64,000 bases of DNA from Apostichopus japonicus (Eukaryota > Echinodermata > Holothuroidea > Aspidochirotida > Stichopodidae): contig NC_092567.1 in NCBI RefSeq assembly GCF_037975245.1, positions 7,936,714 to 8,000,713 of the forward strand. The letters run 5' to 3'. A program made the translations under genes and the position numbers. A model generated the notes under the pieces. That model saw only the letters and a program-made list of their open reading frames with translations, was not told the DNA's origin and searched no databases. Below are positions 11,660 to 23,429 of the stretch, piece after piece. How positions within the stretch are numbered: the first letter of the stretch is position 1; every line of letters begins with the position of its first letter.

Positions 11660-12860
11660 GTATTACTAGCAGTATTTAGTATCATTGATATTTGAGCAAA
11701 TACTTAGGTACATGTGGAACATTACATCATGCGTATATTATATACAGCTGTCACAGAAGGAGAGAGAGTGCTCCTTTGTATTATTAGGGAGCGGTCACAG
11801 AGAGGGCTACGTGGTATTAGTAGCCAGCTGTCACAGAGAGAAGTCCCTTATGGAGCTGTCACAAACAGAGCCCCTTAGTATTAATATGAGCTGTCACAAA
11901 TAGAGCTCCCTGGTATACCCCTGAAGCTGGTATTAATAGTAGATGTCACAAAAAGGGTTCCCTTGTATTAATTGGGCAGACGTCACAAAGGGTGCACGCT
12001 GGTATAATTAGGCAGCTGTCACGGAGAGAGGTCATTGGTGTTACACAAAGCCCCCCGTCATTATCAATGTTTCGTTTTTGCTGCGTAGAAGTATAGAAGA
12101 CGCGAATATAGCATTGTACAGGATTAAAGTATTAATAGATAACAATATCAGTTGATCAGTGATATCGTAAAGTGTTTGTTTGTTATGTAAATATCGATTG
12201 ATATGGTTCTTGAAGGCTAAATAAATACCGTGAATTGTGTGATATAAGTGAGTTTAATTTCACGATTAAACAAAATGTGAAAAACGTTTGAGTTTAACAT
12301 CAATATTCAGATGTGTATCGCCGTTACAAGTGAAATATGTTAATAATTTCAATCAGTCCCTTCCTTGCTCCCCCCCCCCCCCCCACGTAGACAACTTGTC
12401 ATGCTGTATTGGCTCAGGTGTACTGAGGTGTACCTCTGCAGGTACAAAAGAAATGCTTATATTTCGTATACAGGTTGCATTTGCAGAGACCAAATCTAGG
12501 GATATCACTCATTTTTGCGTACTCCTCAATCGTTGCTCCGCTCTTAATTATAATTATGTAATGTTTTATTCTACTAATTGCTGATCCTCAAAGTGCTTGT
12601 CTGGTTTCAACATTATTGGTGTCATTGTTGTTGACAATTGTGACATATTAGGTTAAATTTGTGTTTTCCGATAAAGTGGAGGATGGTAACACTGGATTGT
12701 TAGAAATACTGTAGCTGACAGAAGGTCCATTATACCATTGTAATCACTACAGAGTGATTATCTATAGGCAGAGTGGTAGCCCGTAGTGGCTTGGTAGTAT
12801 ATATTACACAGTCATAGTTAGTTTCCACAGCTAGCTGCTCTGTAAGTAGGCCTATATGGC
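11660..12860. repeat. dispersed repeat family copy 1 with minisatellite head
   Basis: Homologous over several blocks to 26735-29950. Shared blocks are a GTCACA minisatellite, a segment containing TTTGTTTGTTATGTAAATAT (12174 here, 27276 there), a segment with CCGCTCTTAATTATA (about 12537 and 29592) and one with GAGGATGGTAACAC (about 12679 and 29722). Copy 2 is much longer because of later insertions. Coding capacity is absent. Confidence 0.65.
11748..12040 (+). repeat. minisatellite, unit about 36 bp, about 8 copies
   Basis: Degenerate units of the form AGCTGTCACAGAGAG followed by GTATTA or GTATAATTAG. Unit length drifts from 28 to 45 bp. Neighbouring units put AGCTCCCT and AGGGAGCT words in hairpin-forming order, more clearly in the relative at 26735-27190. 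Confidence 0.75.
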
Positions 12861-14727
12861 GTATATTACTTGTTTTGGATGATGATGAACCAGGGTCAGG
12901 AAATCGACTAAGGATATTTTAATACACTGGAAGGTGTTTCATTTGTTCAATGATAGACTAATTCTACATTGTATTTGTTAGATTAATCTGACATTAGGCC
13001 TTCGGTGTAAATCACCGTATATTTCGTACAATTTCGCTAACTGGGCAAGGATCATATAGAAATTGAAGTAGGGAGAATGACGTCATGCGACATATACTGA
13101 AGCCACCCACCCAACTGGTGGCGCTTTGCTTGTACGGGAAGACAGTACCGGCGCGTAATACCAAAACTACGTCTTTGACATAACTAAAGTGATAAAGTTG
13201 ACATAATTCATTCAAAATGGTGATATCGTTGTGCCGCATTTGGGTGACAAATATGTGGTATTTCATAGTTTCATAGGTTATTCTTAGGAAGCGATAGTAG
13301 AAGCAATAACATAGGAATATAATTACTTTACTAGTGTCGTCTGCTCAGTTGCTGTATTGTTATTCACTGGACCCTGGATATAGTTAGCCTAGGCCCTAGA
13401 CCGGCCACGGCTGTCCTTTCGGATGCGATATGACTAGAGCCTAATGACAAAAATGTTTACACCTCATTAACATTAAGACTGGATCTCTAACGGTATATCC
13501 ACATGCCAGAATAGCGTACTGTGTGTGGAAAGGGAGTGGGGAGGACGGAGATAATGCTTGTTCACGGCATTTTTCAGGACAACTATGACACTATTTGAGT
13601 GGATCACTAAAATAATACAAGCAAGAACAATTTTTGCCATATGTCTCTCAGATACCGAAATTAACACTTTTCAGACATTAAAAGTTGCACAGACACTCTA
13701 CTTACTCGAGTCATTAGAGGAGATCAAAAAAAGGTGTCAAAGTTGGTTCTTAAATCAGGAGTATAATACATTCTATTCTGGTCGCCATAACATGTCTCTG
13801 TTGTTCAAAATACACCTACTCTTTCAAAAAATGGGTAAAATAAAATTCAGTTACAAAGTCGAATGCACAATGCATATGTGAAAGACTTACAAATTATCTG
13901 GCTTCTTTCCGAACACTTCAAAGCGCCCTCACTTTTTTCAAGGCTTCACTGCTTAAACAAACGGCGATAAACTGTGTCAGCATTCTTCCTCAGTTCAATT
14001 TCTATGACGAGGATACAGTAACGTTAACATGGTGTTCAAGTTGACCAATCAGTGTCCAGGACTGGGTATTCTTTGTGACATCCGGAACATGCATATATGT
14101 TGTTAATGACAACCGTTAATGAGCTTGGTTGTCCGATTAATCTGTGATGGTTTTAGTCATAACTTCTTCGCTTTTATTGCAGGTGCATACTAGCTAGAAT
14201 TCTGTTCATAAATATAGCCTACCATTGGTCTACTGTACGTTAAAGGACCAAGCGTCGAACTGGCTTATCCGTGACCGAAATAACTTCAAAAGGGTTGCTG
14301 TAACAAAGACCCCTCCTTTGAATATCAATTACAACTAACTAAATTTCACCTTCACCGCGCACTACAATGAAACGTATTTGTAAACAGTTTTTCTAGTTAT
14401 TTGTAGATTTTATCACATATGCAGACTGGCTGTAACATTTACCTTCCTTACACGACATCTTTGTGTGTGGCTTTTGCTGCTTGGGTGTATCAAGTCTGTA
14501 ACATATGCCGTTTAGATGACCAGAATGAAACTAATCGGTGCTGTTAGCTCCGGAAAATTGTTAGCCTATCTGTTTTAGAAAAGGCCAATTTATTAGGGAA
14601 TTTTTGTTTATCTTGATGGCCATTTAAAGCTGCCCTAAAAAATCATCGGGACGCATCTAGAATATGTTCCTCCTTTCACAGTGAGAAAAAAAAGCAGCTT
14701 CGTTATCCATCTTTTTTAAACCAGATG
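12861..14727. other. intronic sequence, nothing recognised
   Basis: Only short open frames without splice context or recognisable motifs. No transposon ends were paired here. Confidence 0.4.
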
Positions 14728-14735
14728 ATTTAATA

Positions 14736-15155
14736 CAGGGGTTCCCTAACTGGGGTGCTTGAGTCCATCCCAGGGGGTTCGTGAGATATCTCTGAAAGTC
14801 AAAACTAGATTACTTTTTGTTGAACTAAAATCTGATATATCATATAATTTAGTAAATGTACAAAAATCGTACCTATCGACAAACTCTTTTCTCATACTAT
14901 ACGCATATATTGCAATAGTAGTGTGATAAATAACTGAATTATGAAACAGAAGCAGGCCGCATGACTTTGGTGAAGTTGGTGTACGCATGACAGTACGTCT
15001 TGAAGATAGAGAGCTGAACTTTAACTTGATCTTTTACGAAGCACTTTGATGCGTATCATAGTAATGAATCAGATCGCGTATCAAAAAGTTGGGGGTTCGT
15101 GGACAACTCTGACATCCACAGGAGGTTTGTGGGGGATAAAGTTAGGGAAACACTG
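14736..15155. mobile_element. hAT-like MITE, 420 bp, perfect 8 bp target duplication
   Basis: The left end CAGGGGTTCCCTAACT and the reverse complement of the right end, CAGTGTTTCCCTAACT, are flanked by ATTTAATA at 14728-14735 and 15156-15163. The CAGTGTTTCCC terminus is classic for hAT elements. There is no transposase frame. Confidence 0.93.
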
Positions 15156-15889
15156 ATTTAATACGCAATGGAACTGAATCATCTTATCTTCAATCTATAA
15201 AGATATACAGTATAGTCATATATCGTAATAATGATAATATCAACTAACTATGAAACAATTATACGATACCACGGGCAAAATTTCTTCAGATCTTTATATT
15301 TGTTGTTTGTTGTGTAAACAGTGACTGTCATACAACGGTAGCAGAGTACGTTATACATTTAGTTTGTGGTGCAGGCTAGGTAAATAGCGATAACAATAGG
15401 CAAGCAAGTTCCTGATTACGAGAGGTCAGTTAGATGTTAAAATATATGTTCATATTAATATAGTAAGTTTTATGATAACGAAAGATAGATACGAACATAA
15501 GTATATAAGAAGCAAAAACAAACAACATTTAAAGAACGGGAAGCCCTGTTATTTGAAAAGTCCCCTTTTCTCATGTTCCGATATGTAACAAGTGAAACAC
15601 GTTTCGTTTTCTTTTATGGAAATCACTGGTTTATACGACTGAAAATCATCTATTCCTTTAATAGTTTATCATCAAATGACAATAGATGACACGTTATTGA
15701 TCTAAATGTTACTGTAAGCTGAACTTTGAGCCAAGTTTATCACAGTGTCTTCACCAAGCCAATGTTTGTCAAGTCAAGTTACTGTTTCGCTCAAGTCAAG
15801 CGTAAGTATTGCGGGTCTCGAAAAAAAACGTGTTTCAGTGAGCTCTTGTTACAATGCTATGGAGTCAACTCTTTTCTACAAGAGTAGTC

Positions 15890-16220
15890 ATATAATGTAC
15901 ACTGGGCAGCAACTGAACTAATCTTGTGTCACAATGAGGGCCGGGAGGTGTAGAGGGGTAGCTAGGGGAGGGGGATGGGCCCTTAAATAATTGTCTAACA
16001 CCCCAGTCATATACACTGGGCAGCAACTGAAGTTCAGTGTAAAACAGGTATACCTTTATTCTCTCTCTCAATACGCAAATATGACGTTAATACAAAATCA
16101 TAAGATTGACTTATTCTGTACAGAGAATAATCTTGGATCATAATGGAAGACAGGGAAAGAGCAGAAGGGTCGCTACGGGAGGGGAATAGGCCCTCAAATA
16201 TTTGTCTGCCACCCCTTGAA
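15890..16220. repeat. diverged duplication, period about 117 bp, then a partial copy
   Basis: CACTGGGCAGCAACTGAA occurs at about 15900 and 16014. Each copy is followed or paired with a GGGAGGGGGAT..GGCCCT segment (about 15965 and 16178). A related GGACAGCAACTGAACAGG lies at 35137. Confidence 0.55.
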
Positions 16221-16314
16221 GAAATTAAAACTGGAATGATAGAGGAATACATTATAATATGAAACATTTTTGTCTAGGATTAATTTTTTTCTGTTTTTGT
16301 TAGTTTTAGCTGTA

Positions 16315-18872
16315 GGGCAATTCCGTAAACTAGTATTAGTAAACTTAACACCAAAAAAACAAAAACAAAAACGTTGAATCACTACAAGTACCCGGGGTTC
16401 AATACATCTACAATTCAATGCACATTTTGAACCCTCAATAACTACATAATGTTCCTTTGGATTTTATTTTTTCAGAAAATGCTGTGAAAGACGTAAGTAT
16501 TTTCCGTACGTCCGTCACGTACGTCCGTCACGCGTACGTCCGTCACATTAGTTTTGTATAGATACACAATGTATTTACACATTTTTATCACTACATTACC
16601 TCTGAATTGAATGGTAAATCCCATAAATACACAGACTGGAAGTTTTGTGGTTGCTTCATAAGCATTACTTTAGAGGTATTCACACTGCATACTACAGTGT
16701 CAACTATCAACTAGCATATTCCTGTTATTGGTTAGTACAGTACTTGGTAATATATCAATGAAATAAAATGTTAATGTACAGTATACTATTGTCTACATTG
16801 ATATGACACTTTCATCTAAAAGCCTTGTTCACATTAGAAAATGGATCCGATCGAATCATATCCCCTGCTCGAGATCAACATCCTAGTGTAAACACTCTCC
16901 TACTCAGGGTCAGACCGCGACATGTTGGTCCCCTGTTCTGGGGGATATCAGTTCCAAAGTGTGAACACTCAGGGACCAAGGTGACCTGAGATCAAGGCAA
17001 AAGAACTCCATAACACCATGCCTGCTTTCACGCACTATTAATCAAATTAACCATGAACATATATGGAAATATTAGCAACAAATTATTTGTTTGTGTACAA
17101 CATTGTTTCTTTGTAATTCTGCCATTAATTCCAGTTCCCTCTGTCCATAAGGTTTTCATTTGATATTCCAACATATATATTACGCAGTCTTCATCCAGTT
17201 TTGAGCAAAATAATAAATCAGTTTTGGAACGAAGATTGTCAGAGTGTCATCGAGAACTGTTATTGCAATTGTTAGTATTTTGTTACTGCTGTAGTATGCA
17301 TGTTATTGCTGTTATGTAATTTGTTCTACATTTGCTTCAGGTTTGTTACCTTCTGTGTTGGGTTTCTGGTATTATTATGTGGGAGAACAGTTTATTTTGA
17401 AACCACATGTGCTCATAGTTTTATGTGTTGGTGGACAGAGTTACCAGAAGGTTCATCCTTAACATCACAGTGTTTGTGTATATTACTTTAATACATGTTC
17501 CATAGTTGCTATATATACTAACCAAGGGTGTGCCTCTGTATCTCTGTGTCTTAACATTAGATAAAAACTATTGCCAGTATTGCAGTCACCTCTCAATATA
17601 TCTTTTCGCACTCCATAGTATGTGCACGATGGTTAACACTGAAGTCTTTCTCCACTTTAACATCAAATCTCGAATATCCATTGCATGCAGAAGTTAGTGA
17701 CACTCATCTCTATTAGAAAATTTACAATACACTTTGTGCATTCGCACTTTTATGTGAGTTACCCCACAAATATTGTAACTTCCTGTCCATTGATCAAGAG
17801 TGGGCAATCAGAGCTGGAGCAGGACTTCAAGTGTGAACACTATATGAGATTTTGGTATAACATATATGTGGTTAAATTGTCACCACAGGACCAAAAACGG
17901 GATCCAATGTGAACACAGCCTAAGAGCTCCTGAAGCAATGCAACAGACATGCACATCTGAAGTTCTGAAATTCTTGTTTGCTGAAAAGTGCTGTTATATC
18001 ATCCATACAGAAGCTTGCAGTACAAGTATTTTAATTAAAAAAAAACTTGTCAAGTAAAATAACAGGGTCACGTGTGAAGAAAGGTGAAAGAAAAAAAAGG
18101 TTTTAGTGTTTGTACCATCCAAATGTTAATAAAGACCCATCCATCTGACCCACTAGAGAACTTCAACACCCTAGGGGTCTAACATCTGTATTGTCCGAAA
18201 TAATGCACACACAATTTTAAATGAGCTTATTATTTCATGTGATGTTTTGCATACAACTTAAAGTGAAATATACATATTTCCAATGGAATGCAAATTTTGC
18301 GAGAGGATATACTTTCGTTTCACTATTACTTTAAACTATAGGTTGTTCCATTAGGCACAGTTAAATGCTGCATTATTGTGTACAACTGTCAACAATGGAA
18401 CCCAGGTGAAGCCCTGTCACAAATTGAACTTTTAAGACATATCAAGTAGTGCTTTTGTTTGTAACGGACGTACAGTTACTATATAATTTCACAAATGTAC
18501 GTCCGTCACAAAAAATTGTACGTCCGTCACAAAGGAATGTTTGAAAATATCGCAGGAAAGTGATGAGGTTTCAACTGCTTGTTTACTGATATGAGTATTT
18601 AAGAGTCTTCTTCATAACATGTATAGTAGTTTTAATTATATCCCATACCAACTTACATACATTTTCAAAAGAAAAATACGATCTGAAAAAGTAATTTTTT
18701 GGGGGAGTATTTTTGTAGTTTATTTGGAAGGACAAAGAATGAAACTCCATACAAGAATAGTACAAGGCAGATGTTACACAAAACCCAAATAAAAAGCAAT
18801 CTCCTATATAAAGCCATTGAGATATGGATCAACAAACTGTCCGAAATGTACGCGGACTTTACGGAATTGCCC
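16315..18872. mobile_element. phrase-bearing TIR element A, about 2.56 kb
   Basis: The left end GGGCAATTCCGTAAA is repeated in exact reverse complement at 18858-18872. The flanks are TGTA (16311-16314) and CGTA (18873-18876), a 4 bp duplication with one TG/CG difference that CpG decay would explain. Five copies of GTACGTCCGTCAC lie in the same orientation (16506, 16519, 16534, 18497, 18518), plus one inverted copy with one mismatch (18461-18473). End sequence, duplication length and size parallel the element at 32194-34721. A second inverted-repeat insertion (about 16823-17920) lies inside. No transposase is recognised. Confidence 0.7.
16823..17920. mobile_element. nested inverted-repeat element inside element A
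   Basis: AAAGCCTTGTTCACATT near 16821, followed by GGATCC, faces GGGATCCAATGTGAACACAG near 17899. Related GTGTGAACAC words occur inside (near 16960 and 17834). The target duplication is unclear, so the boundaries are approximate and superfamily is not assigned. Confidence 0.55.
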
Positions 18873-19009
18873 CGTACCAGGTGCAACATCCGCTCAGACT
18901 GTTATTACCAAGTACGCCATACAATGTCTAAGGGTATTACGGTGGCTGAGAAGGAACAATGATCTCATCAAATTATGTTAACAAATGCTTTGTCGAATTT
19001 ACTCTGCTA
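18873..19009. other. spacer between element A and the next inverted-repeat element
   Basis: No feature is recognised. An 87-codon open frame spanning 18699-18962 crosses the end of element A and is not credible as a gene. Confidence 0.4.
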
Positions 19010-19014
19010 ACCTC

Positions 19015-21396
19015 GACTTTAAAGATGAACGATAGTGATTTTTCAGCATCGACGAAAAAATACGATTTTATTCAAGAGTATTCTAGTTGGTTTCCATATT
19101 ACACATGTGAAATTTCAAGTCAATCCGATGTTGGGAAAGGCTAAAAAAAATCCCTAAACTCGTTGATTTTTTAAACAAAAATTGGGCTTTTCGCGAACAG
19201 CGATATGATGATCACGTGATCTACAGTGACATGTGACGTCATTATGATGATAACAAAGGAGCTCGGCGTAGTGTACTTCAGCAGTGTGCACTTAGTGTGT
19301 AAGTTTAGTTGCAACCTGCTCTATATTGGACTCGACAAACAACCTAAACCAGAGAGGAGATTTGATACACTGCGTGAGACATTTAACGGTCTAATTTTAA
19401 TAAGGTGTTATTGTTCCTGCTTTTTCTTGTCGTTTTAGTGAAGCCGACTGCCCCAATGTAAATTACGGAATAATCGTTCATAGAGCCATCTCAGGCCCAA
19501 TTGAAACTTGCGTGTGGCAAGGTCACTAAAGTAAAAAAAAGTTTGAAAGATTGATGCTTTTATGCCGCATTATTTATATATATCCCGATAAATGCAACAG
19601 TAAGTGTTGGAACTGGAAGACATGTCAGACGTGAACAACCTAATGACTATGTGAGGAGAGAATCCACGTGCAAATTTCAATTGGGGCATGGACGTCGCTT
19701 AGGCAGAGTTTTTTTGGGCAGAGATGTGTTCATACCCTCCAAACCACTTTAAATGTAATACGAATAGAAAATGTGTGTATGCTCGAGCGAAACAAAACAT
19801 CGTGTAAGTATTACTTACGGTAGCGCACACTGTCACTTATGTTTGCACAGTGTGAAATTACCGTTTGCGGACCTACGTGAAGTTGGGCTAGAATACGATT
19901 CCTCCTGAAGCCCAAACCCAAGGGCGGCGGAACCGGGGGGGGGCACAGGGGGCACGTGCCCCCCACTTTTCCTCAGGTTAAAAATTTGCCCTTTTTCTAC
20001 ATAAAAATTGAGGTGTCTCAAGTTACCAATTAGAGGCCAGGGAACCAGAATGAACACTCGGGAAGGGCCGTTTCCGGCCATCTAAGGGGTTTGTAAAACA
20101 ATTCTTGTAAAATTCTTGTACGCTCCGCGCCAACCGATGGTGGCGCTCCGCTCAGATAGTCGTGCATACAACTTTGAAAATCCTGGCTACGCCCTTGACT
20201 TTTAATGAATTTGTGTTGGTCAAACTCAAAGCTATTTCGAATGGAAAAAAAAATTGCTTAGATATTATCAAGAAATAAACTCTAATTCAGATGATTCCTA
20301 CATTAGCAACTATATAGCTTGTTTTCACCTCATTTTGTCTCAAAAGAAAACTTGTTCCTTGTTTCCCAATTTGCACATTGGATATTGCAGTGCTATATGC
20401 ATATTTTCCTTGAGGGGGTGGGACGTTGATGGAGTGATGTGTATATGCAAATAAGATAATACAATAAGAGTTATAAAGGGTACTAAATAATAATGCTGCA
20501 TCAGTCCAATCGAATTTCTGCAAAGTGCCCTTTGATGTTGGTGCCCCCCCCCCCAGATTGAAAGTGCTTCCGCCGCCCTTGCGGGCCACACTACGAGGCA
20601 TGCATGTGAATAAACGCAATAGGCATTGCATGTAGTGCAAAAATTGTTCGAGCTAGACTAACTACTCGATTGAGTTCAAATGCGGTTGTATTTCAAGCTC
20701 AATGAAACCTTTCTGTTGGATTAAATGACGCACGGAACAAGGAACGTTTATGTTTTACAGTAGGCCTAGTGCATACAAGCGAATCTACTTTGTTTAGAAC
20801 TTTGGATTTTCTTTCGGATGTTATACTAAACTACGTTTGAGACTATCATCACTATTTTTATTGTGCCAGTTTGACTGGTAAGTGAGCACATTCATACATC
20901 ACTCTGTATAAAACGCGCCAAAAACGTGATCTTGAGATTTACGTTACTTTGGGTCAGCTTGCGAGTTACCTCTTCAGATATTGGGAAATCGTTGCGAAAT
21001 CGCCGCAAATTTCGTAAAAAAACTTGTAAACACGTGATGAAGAAATCAAGAAACACCATGATATTCATTATCTATTTATGTCTTGAACATTACGCCGGAA
21101 AATAACAGTTATGCTGACACGAAATGAACGCACAGCTCCGTACTGAACAGTTCACAACAGAATAGATCATTACAGTGACGTCATTCACTGACCTGAGGGC
21201 TGTTCAAGGTCGTTGCAGTGTTTGCAAATTCCTAAATTACGGAGGCGAAAAAACGATGTTTTAATTCCCTTTTTTATAACTTTCCGGTGTGCTATTTGGA
21301 AAATTGAAAAAATATGTTGCTTGGTAACATATAAACTACATTATATATGAAAATCAGAGATTTTTTTCTGTCACTATCGTTCTACTTTAAACTATT
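19015..21396. mobile_element. diverged long-TIR element, TTTAAAG..GAACGATAGTGA ends
   Basis: TTTAAAGATGAACGATAGTG near 19019 faces the inverse of TTTAAAGTAGAACGATAGTG near 21375-21395. Both ends then carry similar run-ins (poly-A or poly-T, TGACGTCA words at about 19236 and 21177, CACGTGAT words at about 19214 and 21031). TTAA at the tips would suit TTAA-targeting families such as piggyBac or Kolobok, but that is inference. A GC-rich MITE is inserted at 19919-20581. Confidence 0.5.
19919..20581. mobile_element. GC-ended MITE or composite, CAAGGGCGGCGGAA ends
   Basis: CAAGGGCGGCGGAA at 19919-19932 is repeated in exact reverse complement ending at 20581. No matching 8 bp flank was found. A separate right-end-like GGCTACGCCCTTG at about 20186 suggests two overlapping or nested relatives. 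It contains the conserved hairpin block 20121-20158 shared with 31132, 39173 and 53184. Confidence 0.6.
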
Positions 21397-21399
21397 ATT

Positions 21400-22300
21400 C
21401 CCGAAAAGAAAATCACTTTACATATGTTGAAATGTTGTGGTGTTATTTCTGGTGTTTGATTTTGTAATAAAACAATATAGACTGATAGCATATCGCAAAC
21501 TTTCGACGCTTTATAGAAATTGTAACGTTTCTCATGAAGTTTTGACGTTTATCTAGAAATGCGGCCGACACCAAACGTAGACTGAGTATATGAATTTAAG
21601 TACAATTAAATCATTTAATTACCTCGCATTGTTTGGCTAACAAAGGATCCAGCCGAATAACCCAGAAATGCCTTAAAGTACGATTGTAGATGAGTCGAGC
21701 TGGTGTCATCGACACTGGAGAATGTCACAAACTGAATATCTTGATCTAACAAGTGAACTAAGGAAGATGTGATAATGCACCCCACCCCCTTCTTCCCTCC
21801 AGCGTCCCCTTCCGACTCACACACCTCCCTTTGACACTCAAGGTAGCCAGTTATTCGGTACAACGAGTATCACCTTTAATTGGGTTGTTATGTGCTGTGA
21901 TGTTAAAGAGCACGTGACATGTGTGGGTCACGTTTTTCATCGTATATTGAGTGAAATCTAGGCTTACTTTGTACTATGGAAATTGTGAACAATTATCGCA
22001 TATTGTATGTAAATACTATAACTACATCAAACAAACAGACAAGTCGTTCCAGACCTAAGGGAGTGGAGGGGGGGGGGGCTGTAAGTTAACTTTTGAATAA
22101 CACACACTGTTTTTTGAGACATTTGGGAGCAAAACACTGTTACTTTTTAAGAAAAAGTCGCCCAGGAAAGGACCATGCATGGGTACGAAAACCAAACTAC
22201 CGAACGACTGATCTGCTCTCAGCCCCAATCCCCTTGAATCGAGACTGTGACTGTGTGATCATCGTCGGGTGTGCATCACCATTCCCCTCGAAAGGGAACA
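21400..22300. other. intronic sequence, nothing firm recognised
   Basis: A G run at about 22069-22078, and short open frames only. Confidence 0.4.
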
Positions 22301-22311
22301 TAAACTACTCA

Positions 22312-22330
22312 TGATCTTAGCCAAAAGGCC
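22312..22330 (-). ncRNA. U2 snRNA 5'-region-like fragment
   Basis: Read on the minus strand, GGCCTTTTGGCTAAGATCA matches the conserved 5' part of U2 snRNA over 19 bases. The next 16 bases agree at about 12 positions with the U2 sequence that follows. The preceding bases do not match the U2 5' terminus, and the rest of U2 is absent. It is therefore a fragment, a pseudogene, or the head of a U2-derived short repeat, not a functional gene. Confidence 0.4.
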
Positions 22331-22559
22331 TAGGATCAAAACACTGTTTGGTGATAACATGTACCAAGAAAACATACTCATACAGTAGGTAGCGTGGTTA
22401 TGATTTCAATTCTAACCAATACTTTACATACGGAGCAGTAGTACAACATCCTTACTTAGTTTAACAGTGTTAGTAACTTAGTATAAATGCAATGTACTAA
22501 CAAAACAACAATACTGTAACTCACTCGTTTAAGTTCAGCTGGAGTCTAACAATGTATAA

Positions 22560-23160
22560 TTTTATATATAAAGCATTATTATACAAGTATATATGAACAA
22601 CGGAAAAATGGCTTGGAATGATAAACAAAGACAAAGAGGATTTCAAGTTTTAAACAGTAAACAATATAATCAGCATCTCATATGATTTTTAAATCATATA
22701 AATGTCTAGCTTGTAAATATCTTTCTTTTTTACAGTGTTTGTTTGCATGTTTTAGATGTTTTAATAGTTTATTTCTTATCTTTTATATTTTTATGGTTAT
22801 AAGGACCCCTTTGGAAATAAGCTTTTAGCTTAAAGGGTTATCCTTGGCATGTTATTTTCTTTTTGATGCATTTAAGTATATTCCCATCTTGTATTTTAAA
22901 AGTTTATCTTTATGTGCAATTTTTGTTTGTACGTAGAAGAAGAATGATATCTTGCCGAATAAAATCAAATCAAATGAATTATCATCAACCATATACATAA
23001 ACATGAGAGAGTATTAATACGCAATTTTCAGTGAATTAGGGTTTACATTACCTTTCACGTTAATGTTCTGTATGTAAAGGTGAACATGAATTTATGAATG
23101 GTTGGGTATGGTTGGATTGGTTGGAACAGAAACAAATCATACAGTCTCTGGCCCTATACA
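22560..23160. repeat. dispersed repeat family copy, interrupted by a LINE tail
   Basis: Homologous to 32090-32193 joined to 34722-34990. Shared words include TATATGAACAACGGAAA/TATAAATGAACAACGG, GGAATGATAAACAAAGA and CAATATAATCAGCATCTCAT, then ATCATCAACCATAT and TTACATTACCTTTCA. The alignment breaks at 22682-22975 here and at 32194-34721 in the other copy. Confidence 0.8.
22682..22975 (+). mobile_element. LINE-like 3' tail fragment, about 294 bp
   Basis: Inserted relative to the empty site in the other repeat copy (near 34740). It contains AAGGACCCCTTTGGAAATAA, then AGCTTAAAGGG, a typical 3' end of CR1/L2-type LINEs as remembered from other animals, and ends AAAATCAAATCAAAT. A short ATGA flanking duplication is possible. 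5' truncated, no coding sequence. Confidence 0.55.
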
Positions 23161-23429
23161 CCATACAAAGTTCACTAATATATTGGTCACTCAACCGCTT
23201 GAGGAATTCTTTAAAAAAAAAATAAAAAAACCCGTAAAAATACCTTGATCTGCAGAGTAAAATTTGTTATTAATCACGAAAAAAGATTCACCCATAGCAG
23301 TACCATTTTTGTCGGACACCACCAAGAAAACCAATTAAATCCCTTTATAAATCGAATGATTGCTTCTGAAGGAAGGTCCATTACACCCTAGCAATCCCTA
23401 CCTACAGACTCTTTTTGGTTCCTTGCTTT
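23161..23429. other. spacer before the AGGTCA array
   Basis: Contains a TTGGTTCCTTGCTTTTTG word at about 23416. Its partial inverse AAGCAAGGAACC lies at 25892, so these words may mark the ends of a larger unit containing the array. Confidence 0.45.

Noticed and set aside
19494-19690. Inverted CCCAATTGAAA / TTTCAATTGGG pair about 180 bp apart
   Set aside because: Short arms and no matching flanks. Insufficient to call an element.
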